DNA of 64,000 bases from Paenibacillus sp. JJ-100. Lineage in GTDB: Bacteria; Bacillota; Bacilli; Paenibacillales; Paenibacillaceae. The notes under the pieces were generated by a model. That model had not been told where the DNA came from, made no database searches, and saw nothing but the letters and a program-made list of their open reading frames with translations. Both the position numbers and the translations under genes were made by a program. Below are positions 17,593 to 25,478 of this stretch, one piece after another. The stretch is from positions 310,001-374,000 of the forward strand of contig NZ_CAOJCM010000003.1 of assembly GCF_948329825.1 (NCBI RefSeq). Direction: 5' to 3'. Position 1 is the first letter of the stretch; each line of letters starts with the position of its first letter.

Positions 17593-17750
17593 TAGGAAAA
17601 CAATAAAACGCAATAAGGTATGGACTTCAGTCGCATGCCCAAAGTCTAGATTTGTCTGCTTTTGTCGATCAAAGCAACAATGCGTTGAAGCGTTCGTTTT
17701 GTCCCGCATTAAGGGGTCATATTTTACAAGATGGAGAGGGGTTCTTACAG

Positions 17751-18800
17751 ATGAAAAAGAAGTTTTGGATGTCATTGATGATGGCTGCTTCAATGGTCGT
17801 GGCAGCAGGTTGCGGAAATAACAGCGGTTCAGGCTCGAAATCTCAAGGCTCAGATGGTACATCAGGCGGAGGCAGTGAGGAGAAATCCTATCAGATTGCC
17901 ATCTCCCAGATTGTTGAACACCCGTCACTGGATGCTACACGCGAAGGTTTTATGGCAGCACTGAAAGATGCGGGCATCGAAGAGAACAAAAACCTCAAGC
18001 TTGATTACAATAATGCACAGGGCGATTCAACGAACAACCTGTCCATAGCACAGAAAATTGCGGGTGATTCCAAAAATGATCTTGTGCTCGGAATCGCTAC
18101 TCCATCTGCATTAGCCCTTGCACAACAAGTGAAGGGAAAGCCCCTCCTGTTCGCAGCTGTAACGGACCCACTGGGTGCAAAGCTTGTGAGTGACATGGAT
18201 AAGCCAGGTGGCAATGTAACGGGTGCTTCCGATACCAATCCAGAGGCTATTGTACAATTGGCCGATTTTATAGCTAAAAATCTGCCTGATGTGAAGACAG
18301 TGGGACTTGTGATTAACGAAGGAGAACCGAATGCAGTTGTCATGGCTAACAATGCGGAGAAAGCATTGGCAACACACAATATCAAGCTGGTCAAAGCGCC
18401 AGTAACCAATACATCCGAAGTTAAACAAGCAACAGACTCGCTGGTTGGCAAAGTCGATGCGTTCTACATTACACTCGATAACTCGGTTGTAAGTGCAGTA
18501 GATACGATTATCCAGACCGCAAACAGCAACAAAATTCCGTTCTTCTCCAGTGATCGGGATACGGTAGAGAAAGGTGCATTTGCAACGGTAGGATTCAAAT
18601 ATTACGACCACGGCTACCAAGTGGGTGAGATGGCTGCGGATATCCTGAAAAATGGAACAAAACCAGGTGACATGAAGGTTACCGTTCCGGACAAGCTGGA
18701 TATGATCCTGAACCTGAAGGCGGCTGAAGCTCAAGGTATTACAGTAACAGATGAGATGAAGGCCGAAGTGAAAGATCAGGCAAATAACATTATTCAGTAA
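17751..18800 (+). CDS. ABC transporter substrate-binding lipoprotein, TrpX/DUF534 type
   Basis: A 349-residue periplasmic-binding-like protein. The signal peptide ends in a lipobox (AAGC) with a Ser/Gly linker. The mature part has QIAISQIVEHPSLDATREGF, LVLGIATPSALALAQQ, LLFAAVTDPLGAKLV and the closing AADILKNGTKPGDMKV, the signature of the family that includes the tryptophan/tyrosine-binding TrpX proteins and other DUF534 members. It would deliver an aromatic amino acid or related small molecule to the permease encoded next. GGAGAGGGG lies 9 nt upstream of ATG. Confidence 0.9.
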   Translation: MKKKFWMSLMMAASMVVAAGCGNNSGSGSKSQGSDGTSGGGSEEKSYQIAISQIVEHPSLDATREGFMAALKDAGIEENKNLKLDYNNAQGDSTNNLSIAQKIAGDSKNDLVLGIATPSALALAQQVKGKPLLFAAVTDPLGAKLVSDMDKPGGNVTGASDTNPEAIVQLADFIAKNLPDVKTVGLVINEGEPNAVVMANNAEKALATHNIKLVKAPVTNTSEVKQATDSLVGKVDAFYITLDNSVVSAVDTIIQTANSNKIPFFSSDRDTVEKGAFATVGFKYYDHGYQVGEMAADILKNGTKPGDMKVTVPDKLDMILNLKAAEAQGITVTDEMKAEVKDQANNIIQ

Positions 18801-18845
18801 TTTACGAGTAACCTGACCGGGCAACAATACTCGGCAGAGGGATGC

Positions 18846-18873
18846 GAGGCGAACGCTCAGATCGGTTCGCCTC
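18846..18873 (+). terminator. intercistronic hairpin after the binding-protein gene
   Basis: GAGGCGAAC (18846-18854) and GTTCGCCTC (18865-18873) form a perfect 9-bp stem followed by ATTCTTTT. Its position between the binding protein and permease genes suggests partial termination or 3'-end protection, giving more binding protein than permease. Confidence 0.8.
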
Positions 18874-18909
18874 ATTCTTTTCGGATAGAGATAGACAGGA
18901 GGAAGCAGT

Positions 18910-19830
18910 GTGAGTATAAGTTGGAATTCCATTGAAGGGGCAATTGAGCTTGGACTGTTATACGCGCTAATGGCATTGGGTGTGTACATCACGTTCCGCA
19001 TTCTTGATTTCCCCGATCTTACCGTAGACGGAAGTTTTACCACAGGAGGCGCTATTGCAGCGGTCATGATCTCCAATGATTACTCCCCTTGGCTGGCCTG
19101 TTTGGCAGCAATGGCTGGCGGCATGGTCGCTGGGGCCCTTACGGGTCTGCTGCATACCAAAGGCAAAATTAACGGGCTGTTGTCCGGGATTTTGATGATG
19201 ATTGCTCTGTACTCAATCAATATGCGTATTCTTGGCGCACCGAATAAATCGATTATGGGTGTAGAAACGCCATTTTCGGGTGAACATGTCATGATCATCA
19301 TTATTATTGTAGTTCTGGTATTCAAAGTGATGCTGGATCTGTTTATGAAAACAGATGTCGGACTTGCGCTCCGCGCCACAGGAGATAACAAACGCATGAT
19401 TCGAAGTTTTGGTGCGAATACGGACGTAACGACCATTATTGGAGTGAGTTTGTCCAATGGACTGGTGGCTTTGTCGGGTGCATTTATTGCCCAGCAATCC
19501 GGGTTCGCCGATATCACCATGGGTATTGGTATGATCGTCATTGGTCTGGCCTCTGTCATTATTGGTGAAGCGATCCTTGGAGCCAGAACGGTATTCTGGG
19601 CGACACTGGCGGCTGTTGTCGGTTCAATTATTTACCGGATTGTGGTTGCACTGGCCTTGCAGGTAGAATGGTTCGATACATCGGATCTGAAGCTGATTAC
19701 GGCTGTTATCGTTATTATTGCACTCGTATTCCCGACGATGCAGCGTTCAATGAAGCAACGTAGCCTCGCTCGCAAACGAACAGAAGAGCTGATGCGTTCT
19801 GGCGGTCAACAGGCGAAGGGAGGCATGTAG
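18910..19830 (+). CDS. ABC transporter permease, TrpY/LivH-like
   Basis: A 306-residue membrane protein with eight or nine hydrophobic segments. The beginning EGAIELGLLYALMALGVYIT and LDFPDLTVDGSFTTGGAIAA are typical of BPD-2 type permeases that accompany DUF534 binding proteins. The cytoplasmic loop with LALRATGDNKRMIRSFGANT is the ATPase contact. GTG start, with AGGAGGA 7 nt upstream. One nucleotide separates its stop from the ATPase gene. Confidence 0.9.
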   Translation: MSISWNSIEGAIELGLLYALMALGVYITFRILDFPDLTVDGSFTTGGAIAAVMISNDYSPWLACLAAMAGGMVAGALTGLLHTKGKINGLLSGILMMIALYSINMRILGAPNKSIMGVETPFSGEHVMIIIIIVVLVFKVMLDLFMKTDVGLALRATGDNKRMIRSFGANTDVTTIIGVSLSNGLVALSGAFIAQQSGFADITMGIGMIVIGLASVIIGEAILGARTVFWATLAAVVGSIIYRIVVALALQVEWFDTSDLKLITAVIVIIALVFPTMQRSMKQRSLARKRTEELMRSGGQQAKGGM

Positions 19831-19831
19831 T

Positions 19832-20626
19832 ATGCTGGAAATTACTCAGGTCACGAAATTGTTTAATCCGGGTACTACCGATGAGAAAACGGCTCTGGTC
19901 GGTGTGAATCTAACGATGAATCCAGGCGATTTTGTAACGGTCATTGGCAGTAACGGAGCCGGAAAATCAACTTTGATGAATATCATCTCGGGTGTGATGA
20001 AGCCGGATATGGGCGATGTGCTGATCAACGACCGTTCGATCAAAAATCTGCCGGAGCATAAACGCAGTAGCTGGATCGGCCGGGTCTTTCAAGACCCGAT
20101 GGCTGGAACGGCGCCACATATGTCGATCGAAGAAAACATGGCGATGGCCTACAAACGAGGTAAAGGACGTGGACTCGGTTTTGGCGTGACACGTGCTAGG
20201 CGTGAAATTTTCAATGCACAGCTCGAGAAGCTTGGCATCGGGTTGGAGAAGCGCCCCAATGCCAAGGTGGGCCTTCTGTCCGGCGGTGAACGCCAGGCGC
20301 TCAGCTTGCTGATGGCGACGTTCACCCAGCCGCAGATTTTGCTGCTGGATGAACATACAGCGGCACTAGATCCCTCCCGTGCAGAGCTGATTACAGAGCT
20401 GACGGAGACCCTTGTCCGGGAGATGAGACTTACCACACTCATGGTCACGCACAATATGGAACAGGCCATTCGTCTAGGGAACCGTCTCATCATGATGGAC
20501 AAAGGCCGAATTATTCTCGATGTCAGTGAAGAGCGTAAGCGCACACTTACCGTGCCCGAACTACTTGGCGAATTCGAACGGATCAGTGGTAAAAAGATGG
20601 CGGATGACCGTGTGGTATTGGGATAA
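19832..20626 (+). CDS. ABC transporter ATP-binding protein, TrpZ-like
   Basis: A 264-residue ATPase with Walker A VIGSNGAGKST near residue 38, Q-loop at RVFQDPMAG, signature LLSGGERQALSLLMA near 150, Walker B ILLLDEHTAALDP with His in place of the usual Pro after the catalytic Glu, and H-loop VTHNMEQAI. It energises the preceding permease. The operon ends in a strong terminator. Confidence 0.93.
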   Translation: MLEITQVTKLFNPGTTDEKTALVGVNLTMNPGDFVTVIGSNGAGKSTLMNIISGVMKPDMGDVLINDRSIKNLPEHKRSSWIGRVFQDPMAGTAPHMSIEENMAMAYKRGKGRGLGFGVTRARREIFNAQLEKLGIGLEKRPNAKVGLLSGGERQALSLLMATFTQPQILLLDEHTAALDPSRAELITELTETLVREMRLTTLMVTHNMEQAIRLGNRLIMMDKGRIILDVSEERKRTLTVPELLGEFERISGKKMADDRVVLG

Positions 20627-20714
20627 TATGTAGAGTGCCGACATAAAGAGTGTAGTGTATGATGATTGCCCGCCGTGCAGGTAATCCATGTTGTTAACGC
20701 CATCCTTTTCGAAC

Positions 20715-20744
20715 CCCTTTGCGTTTTCGCAAAGGGTTTTTTTT
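20715..20744 (+). terminator. Rho-independent terminator of the TrpXYZ-like operon
   Basis: CCCTTTGCG (20715-20723) pairs with CGCAAAGGG (20728-20736) around a TTTT loop, followed by eight Ts. Confidence 0.95.
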
Positions 20745-20790
20745 ATGATATGTTGAAGAGGTTGAGAAGGAAACAAGGGGGAACGAGACG

Positions 20791-21969
20791 ATGTCTCTGC
20801 AATTTGATGAAGAAAATTATATGGTATCTCACCGCACAGACTCCATAGGCTTGCTGGCGAAGGAGTTTGCACTTTTGCGTTTTCTATATGAAAACAAGGA
20901 CAAGGCCTTTACGCGCAGTCAACTGCTGGATCAGGTCTGGCCGATGGAATATCCCGTGGAACGCACGGTCGATGACCATATCTATCGTCTACGTAAGAAG
21001 CTGAAACGCTGGGATGAGATGAGTCTGGATACGATTCGTGGTTATGGATACCGGCTTGCTATACGAGAGAACAGAGCAGCCTTACCTTCTAACCCTTCGG
21101 TTCATGATCCCGAGATGCAGGAGGCCATCCACGGATTGCTCCAGAAATATCATTTGTTCGGACAGGGAAACTCGATACAGATGCTGGTCCAGCAGCAGGA
21201 AGCACTGGGGGTGCAGATTGCGCCGTACTACCTGCTGTATATGCATTTTATACAGGGAGATTTGGAGTGGCTGATAAACACAGCAGATTCCCCCTTGGAA
21301 GAGCGTTTGTATTGGCTGTTGATCTACGTGCATGCTCTCATTCCACCTTCGGACACGTTGGAACTCTATCAATTAGCACTCCAGTCATCTGTGTTGCCTG
21401 CCGAGTACCGCCGAGAACTACGGATTCTGAATATTATCGAAGTTTACGCCGAAACGGGACAATATCATGAAGCCAAAAAACAGCTTGAGGAAACGTACCG
21501 GGTAATAGAGGAAGATCAGTTGATTTATTTCAGGTTACCTGTGGGACTAGCCGCATTATCTGTTGAACTCTGGGGTGGAAGTGGCGAGGTCGTTGAGGAG
21601 AAGATGACGATGCTGCGAAATGAATTGAAAGATGCTCCATACTTACGCGAGATTGGCCGTTTTCAAGTGATGGAGGGCTGCTGGCTGCTTCGGCAAGGGC
21701 GGGTTCGTGAAGCAGAATTGCGAATGGATGACGGACTGGGTGTTTTGAAAATGTCACTAAATGCACCACTGCTTCTTAATTCCATCTACCAGATCGTTCT
21801 GTATATGGATCATCATCGAATTGGAGGAAGACTTCGCAGCAAATATCAGCAGCTATATAGCGAGATTAGTAAGATGTATGATGTGTCCGTGTATGGGCAG
21901 CAGATCGTAGAGACAATTCGCCAATTTTTATCGGCCGATGTATCGTCCTCTGATCTTCCTCTGACATAG
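20791..21969 (+). CDS. OmpR-type winged-helix regulator with TPR-like C-terminal domain
   Basis: A 392-residue protein. Residues 20-95 form an OmpR/PhoB-type winged helix without receiver domain (LLAKEFALLRFLYENKDKAF, RSQLLDQVWP, RTVDDHIYRLRKKLKRW, TIRGYGYRL). Residues 110-385 are all-helical with repeated pairs of helices, like TPR or BTAD domains of SARP/MalT-type regulators. It has no phosphorylation site, so it probably binds a ligand or protein through the helical part. The MFS exporter begins 66 nt later, across a perfect 10-bp inverted repeat, and is the likely target. Confidence 0.82.
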   Translation: MSLQFDEENYMVSHRTDSIGLLAKEFALLRFLYENKDKAFTRSQLLDQVWPMEYPVERTVDDHIYRLRKKLKRWDEMSLDTIRGYGYRLAIRENRAALPSNPSVHDPEMQEAIHGLLQKYHLFGQGNSIQMLVQQQEALGVQIAPYYLLYMHFIQGDLEWLINTADSPLEERLYWLLIYVHALIPPSDTLELYQLALQSSVLPAEYRRELRILNIIEVYAETGQYHEAKKQLEETYRVIEEDQLIYFRLPVGLAALSVELWGGSGEVVEEKMTMLRNELKDAPYLREIGRFQVMEGCWLLRQGRVREAELRMDDGLGVLKMSLNAPLLLNSIYQIVLYMDHHRIGGRLRSKYQQLYSEISKMYDVSVYGQQIVETIRQFLSADVSSSDLPLT

Positions 21970-21980
21970 CTCCTCTAAGA

Positions 21981-22017
21981 TTACAGCCAGAGAACATAAT
22001 CTGAGAGCTGGCTGTAA
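21981..22017 (+). repeat. 10-bp perfect inverted repeat before the MFS gene
   Basis: TTACAGCCAG (21981-21990) and CTGGCTGTAA (22008-22017), 17 bp apart, end just before the AGGAGG of the MFS gene. There is no U-tract. It could be an operator of the upstream regulator, or an RNA hairpin affecting translation. Confidence 0.6.
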
Positions 22018-22035
22018 CCAAGGAGGAATACTTGT

Positions 22036-23409
22036 ATGACCGATAAAATATCTACACCGGATGAGTCCATCTCATCTGGTCCATCCATTTCAATCAACGA
22101 ACCCCATTCATTACCCGCTGATCTACCCCGGAAGGGAATCTGGGCCAATCTACAGTTTATGCGTCTGTTCATTGCCTACGCGCTTGCCGCTTTTGGCGAT
22201 TGGTTTGATGCACTGGCTATCCAGGTCATGGTGGCCTACCGCTGGGGTGCTGATCCCTTAATTATCGCACTGATTCCGGTGTGCATGGCTGTGCCGGGCA
22301 TCCTGTTTGGCTCGGTAGCTGGTGCGCTAGCCGATCGGCTGCATAAAGTAAGAATCATGCTACTCTGCGATGGTATTACCGTTGCGCTAACGCTGGGGAT
22401 TTTGCTAGCGCCAAGTCCGGCATGGCTACTTCCACTTCTAGCTCTACGTGCCATGATGAGTGTATTTCATGTTCCTGCCCAGCAGGCGCTGACTCGTCAG
22501 GTCGTAGCCGAGGAACAGCTCTTTCAAGCCTCATCCATGAACGGGTTCGTGAATCAGTGTGCCAAGGTAGCCGGCCCCCTTCTGGGGGCAGTTGTATTAG
22601 CCTTCTTCTCCCCCCAAATCTGTATCCTGATCAATGCATGTGCTCGCCTGTTGTCCGGTGCGGTACTGTGGCCTTTGCGCCACTTTGTTGAGAAAAAGGA
22701 AGAAGTGATGACCAGCGAGGATACCGAACAAGATCGGAAGACATCGGAGTCCTTTTTCATGCAGTGGCAGCAGGGCTGGGGGTATCTACACCGTAACCAT
22801 ACTGTGAGGAATACGGTCGTATTCGGGTGTTTTGGCCTGATGGCGATTCTTATGGTGGACTATCAATTCACAACCCTATTCAGAGAGATCAAGCCTGGTA
22901 ATGAATCCTTGCTCGGCGGGCTTGCTTCTTCGATTGGTGGAGGAGCAATCATCATTATACTGCTGTTGAATCGTTTGCCGAGAATAGGGTACGGGTGGGG
23001 ACTTGGTGGTGGTTACCTGCTCATTGGTGCCGGAATAGCAGCACTGGGCTGGATTGAGCCAAATACTTCTAACATATGGATTATCGTCTTGGGGATATGG
23101 ATCGGGCTGGGGAACGGACTGTTTATGGTTACGATGAATTATGTGTTGCAAAAAGAAACCCCTTCTGACTATGTAGGACGTGTATTCGGTATTCAAAACT
23201 CGTTATTCAGCATTGTGCTGGTTGCTGCTCCGCTGGCAGGGGGTGCAATTATCCGTTCGAATGGGCCGAGTTCAACTTTTCAACTCATCGGTCTGGTTAC
23301 ACTGGCTATCGGTCTTGCGGGCATCTTGCTGCAGCGTATACTGTGGGCAGGCCGCAGCTCTTCCGCTGGGAGCAAGAAGGGAGAAACGGCTACACAGAGA
23401 GTGTTGTAA
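22036..23409 (+). CDS. MFS transporter (multidrug/macrolide efflux type)
   Basis: A 457-residue membrane protein with about twelve hydrophobic segments and a central cytoplasmic loop near residues 215-245. FGDWFDALAIQVMVAY, the loop AGALADRLHKVRIMLLCDG and the DYVGRVFGIQNSLFSIVL segment resemble MFS_3/MefA-like exporters. The first 35 residues are soluble and Ser/Pro-rich. AGGAGG lies 9 nt upstream. It probably exports a toxic compound under control of the preceding regulator; substrate unknown. Confidence 0.88.
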   Translation: MTDKISTPDESISSGPSISINEPHSLPADLPRKGIWANLQFMRLFIAYALAAFGDWFDALAIQVMVAYRWGADPLIIALIPVCMAVPGILFGSVAGALADRLHKVRIMLLCDGITVALTLGILLAPSPAWLLPLLALRAMMSVFHVPAQQALTRQVVAEEQLFQASSMNGFVNQCAKVAGPLLGAVVLAFFSPQICILINACARLLSGAVLWPLRHFVEKKEEVMTSEDTEQDRKTSESFFMQWQQGWGYLHRNHTVRNTVVFGCFGLMAILMVDYQFTTLFREIKPGNESLLGGLASSIGGGAIIIILLLNRLPRIGYGWGLGGGYLLIGAGIAALGWIEPNTSNIWIIVLGIWIGLGNGLFMVTMNYVLQKETPSDYVGRVFGIQNSLFSIVLVAAPLAGGAIIRSNGPSSTFQLIGLVTLAIGLAGILLQRILWAGRSSSAGSKKGETATQRVL

Positions 23410-23480
23410 AAGGTTGGTCATAAAGAGAGAGCTTCAACATGGATGTGGTCTCAAAAGAATAGCATGCTGAACCACAACAT

Positions 23481-23520
23481 ATAGCCACCTTTGGGTATCA
23501 CCCGAAAGGTGGCTATTTTC
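23481..23520 (+). terminator. terminator between the MFS gene and the convergent surface-protein genes
   Basis: ATAGCCACCTTTGGG (23481-23495) pairs with CCC-g-AAAGGTGGCTAT (23501-23516, one bulged G), followed by TTTTC on the plus side. It could also stop minus-strand transcripts, though no T-tract is present in that direction. Confidence 0.8.
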
Positions 23521-23552
23521 GATATAAGCCTGCAACAAGGTACGTGCAGGAT

Positions 23553-24134
23553 TCACACTTCCCACCAAGTGAAATACGTTGTGGAAGCTAACAAACCGGC
23601 GACGGACAGTGATCCGGTTACGGACAGATTGATAGCCTGGCCAGGAGGGACAACGTATTTACCGAACTCATTGGACTGAAATGGTCCAACTAGTAGAGGC
23701 ATGGACACCAAGGTTGTGGCACCTGTCGGAGCAGATATAGAGAATCGTACCAAAGCGATACTTGTATTCGTACTCGAGAGATTGCTGTTCACCGCAGGGA
23801 GTGTACTGGGGGATGCAAGTGTACCGTTTGCACTTAGCGTCATGGAACCGCTAAACGAAGACAACAGGTTGAGGGCAACAGTAATTCCACCCGATAATCG
23901 AGAGACGTACAGTGTTATGCCGCTTCCAGCTGGATTGGCAAGCTGTATTGTAGCCGTTACACTTCCGCCAAGCAAACCTAGTGTGGTGGAGTTGGTAGAA
24001 CCAGCGTTGTACAGGTTACCTGTACTGCCTGCACTGTTTTCGGGTGGAGCCACAATGCCAGGCGAGGTATACGAGTTTGTGTTGGATGTAAATACCGGGC
24101 GGTTTAATGGATTGAACACATTGTTATTCGGCAT
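23553..24134 (-). CDS. small beta-rich surface protein, paralogue A
   Basis: A 193-residue protein with no signal peptide. It starts MPNNNVFNPLNRPVF and ends in STTYFTWWEV. In between are Ser/Thr/Gly-rich beta strands: an ATIQLANPAGSGITLYVSRL segment, LSGGITVALNLLSSF, and VPPGQAINLSVTGSLSVAGL. The next gene encodes a clear paralogue with the same order of motifs. ATG 24134 is chosen because AAGGTGG lies 8 nt upstream and the protein then begins like its paralogue. The fold looks like a jelly-roll strand sandwich as in spore-surface or phage-fibre tips. Export could be through assembly on the spore rather than Sec. I know no characterised homologue. Confidence 0.75.
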   Translation of the reverse strand: MPNNNVFNPLNRPVFTSNTNSYTSPGIVAPPENSAGSTGNLYNAGSTNSTTLGLLGGSVTATIQLANPAGSGITLYVSRLSGGITVALNLLSSFSGSMTLSANGTLASPSTLPAVNSNLSSTNTSIALVRFSISAPTGATTLVSMPLLVGPFQSNEFGKYVVPPGQAINLSVTGSLSVAGLLASTTYFTWWEV

Positions 24135-24165
24135 GTTGTACACCACCTTTTATCCAAAATCAGCA

Positions 24166-24705
24166 TTAGAACTCCCACCAAAACAGATTAATGGCCGCCG
24201 TCTGGTTACCCGTTCCTACACTAATGGATAGGGTCTGTCCTGGCGGAACTATAATGGAACCGTTCAAATCCAGCGTGTACATTCCAGCAGTGAGCGGCAT
24301 GCTGAGCAAGCTTGTGAAGGCTCCTCCAAGAGTTCCCGTGTTCTGCCTCGTCGTTACGATGCTCGTATTGGTATTGCCGAGCAGCGTATTGACGGGTACG
24401 GGGGTGATGCTACCAGCGACGGCAACAGTTCCTCCTGAGTACACCACAAGTGTAGCTGCTGCTGTTGTCCCCCCGCGTAGACCGGCGATGCGGATCGTCC
24501 TGCCGCTACCTGCCGCATTTACGATTTGCAGTAGTAGATTTTGGTTGGATGGAAGTGAACTATTATTCGTAGTGAGGGCGAAAAAGCTACCTGCCGCAGC
24601 TGCACCAGTATCTGGAGCAGCACCGATTCCCGGAGCTGCGAACGTGTTAGTCAGCTGTGTGAAGAGAGGGCCATTGGATTGGTTGAACACATTCGTATTG
24701 GTCAT
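24166..24705 (-). CDS. small beta-rich surface protein, paralogue B
   Basis: A 179-residue paralogue of the 23553 gene, 31 bp upstream of it in the same transcript. Shared features are the start MTNTNVFNQSNGPLF, LLLQIVNAAGSGRTIRIAGL, RGGTTAAATLVVYSGG, the LGNTNTSIV segment, VPPGQTLSISVGTG and the terminal FWWEF. It has no signal peptide, no cysteines and is rich in Thr, Asn, Gly and Ala. GAGGAGGTC lies 8 nt before ATG. The pair diverges from the DUF6385-type genes across a 206-bp intergenic region, indicating co-regulated surface components. Function unknown. Confidence 0.75.
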   Translation of the reverse strand: MTNTNVFNQSNGPLFTQLTNTFAAPGIGAAPDTGAAAAGSFFALTTNNSSLPSNQNLLLQIVNAAGSGRTIRIAGLRGGTTAAATLVVYSGGTVAVAGSITPVPVNTLLGNTNTSIVTTRQNTGTLGGAFTSLLSMPLTAGMYTLDLNGSIIVPPGQTLSISVGTGNQTAAINLFWWEF

Positions 24706-24911
24706 CCTGTTTGACCTCCTCTGGACTGGTATGGATGGAGTATAAGATACAACTTATTTTTTCACATGTCCTAATTGCGAGCATTATATGAAAAAAGAAG
24801 AGGAAGCGTTTGGGGATTCTATTCGAATCTCCAAATAACGGCGAATGCCGTGCCCGCATTTCCATTCGGGGCATACGATGCGTAAGCACATTTTTTTAAG
24901 GGGAAATCGAG
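24706..24911 (+). promoter_or_regulatory. divergent promoter region of the surface-protein locus
   Basis: This 206-bp gap must drive both the minus-strand paralogue pair and the plus-strand DUF6385 genes. CATACGAT (24877 region) on the plus strand and CATATAAT on the minus strand (around 24785) look like -10 boxes of the mother-cell sigma factors E/K, which would fit spore-surface proteins, but no matching -35 boxes were convincing. Confidence 0.3.
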
Positions 24912-25439
24912 ATGAGTCGAACAGCCAAGAGAAGCAGGAAGAGAACGAAACGGATAACCAAGCAGACCAGAAAGCATACAACCCAATATGTAAGCTGTCG
25001 TCCAACCCCTTGTTCTCGCCGCGCCAAACTGCTGAAGCCGCCTTGTTCCCGGATTACTCGTCCCAGGTTCAAACAGGGTGCTTTCTCACGCACGAAACTC
25101 CCTGGTGCTACTCACTGTTTTACAGAGCATACCTACATTGGAGCAGACACAGGTCGGGGCGAGCATGCACTTCCGCCGCAAGATACCTCTACTCTGAGCA
25201 TGTACAGCTATGGGGTGGTGAATCGCGGACCAAATCCGGCGATCGTTCAGGTTCAGGTCAGTCCCAATGGCGTAGATTACGCGGTGGATAGTCAGGAAGT
25301 GATCGACGGAAAACAGACCAAGGCACTTGTACCCCAGCGATTCCTGCATTATACCCGTCTGGTGCTCCAGCCTGTTGATCCGGCTAAGCCTACACGGCTT
25401 GATGTATATTTTCAGGCTCAGCGTATGCTCGTAAGGTAG
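24912..25439 (+). CDS. DUF6385-type protein with Arg/Lys-rich N-terminus
   Basis: A 175-residue protein. Residues 1-60 are highly basic (RTAKRSRKRTKRITKQTRKH and more), unlike a signal peptide. Residues 90-170 form the C-terminal domain shared with the next gene: YSYGVVNRGPNPAIVQVQVS, a pattern N-G-x-x-Y-x-x-D, then LVPQRFLHYTRLVLQ and LDVYFQAQ. I recall this kind of domain being annotated DUF6385 in Paenibacillus and clostridia. AAGGGGA lies 7 nt before ATG. It is followed after 39 nt by the repeat protein. Probably a surface or spore-coat component. Confidence 0.7.
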   Translation: MSRTAKRSRKRTKRITKQTRKHTTQYVSCRPTPCSRRAKLLKPPCSRITRPRFKQGAFSRTKLPGATHCFTEHTYIGADTGRGEHALPPQDTSTLSMYSYGVVNRGPNPAIVQVQVSPNGVDYAVDSQEVIDGKQTKALVPQRFLHYTRLVLQPVDPAKPTRLDVYFQAQRMLVR

Positions 25440-25478
25440 TTATATTACACAGATTGTCCAGGGAGGAGGCCGAGGCTC

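Noticed and set aside
17593-17750. Tryptophan T-box riboswitch
   Set aside because: No AGGGTGGNACC box, specifier loop or terminator/antiterminator pair could be found.
17546-17821. A 91-codon plus-strand frame upstream of the TrpX-like gene
   Set aside because: It overlaps the promoter and the start of the binding-protein gene in another frame and has no recognisable content.
23701-24745. Plus-strand frames of 176 and 184 codons
   Set aside because: Antisense shadows of the two paralogous minus-strand genes, which have good RBSs and share conserved motifs.
24706-24911. Firm sigma-E or sigma-K promoters
   Set aside because: CATA-type -10 boxes exist on both strands, but matching -35 boxes at proper spacing were not clear, so only a tentative regulatory region is listed.
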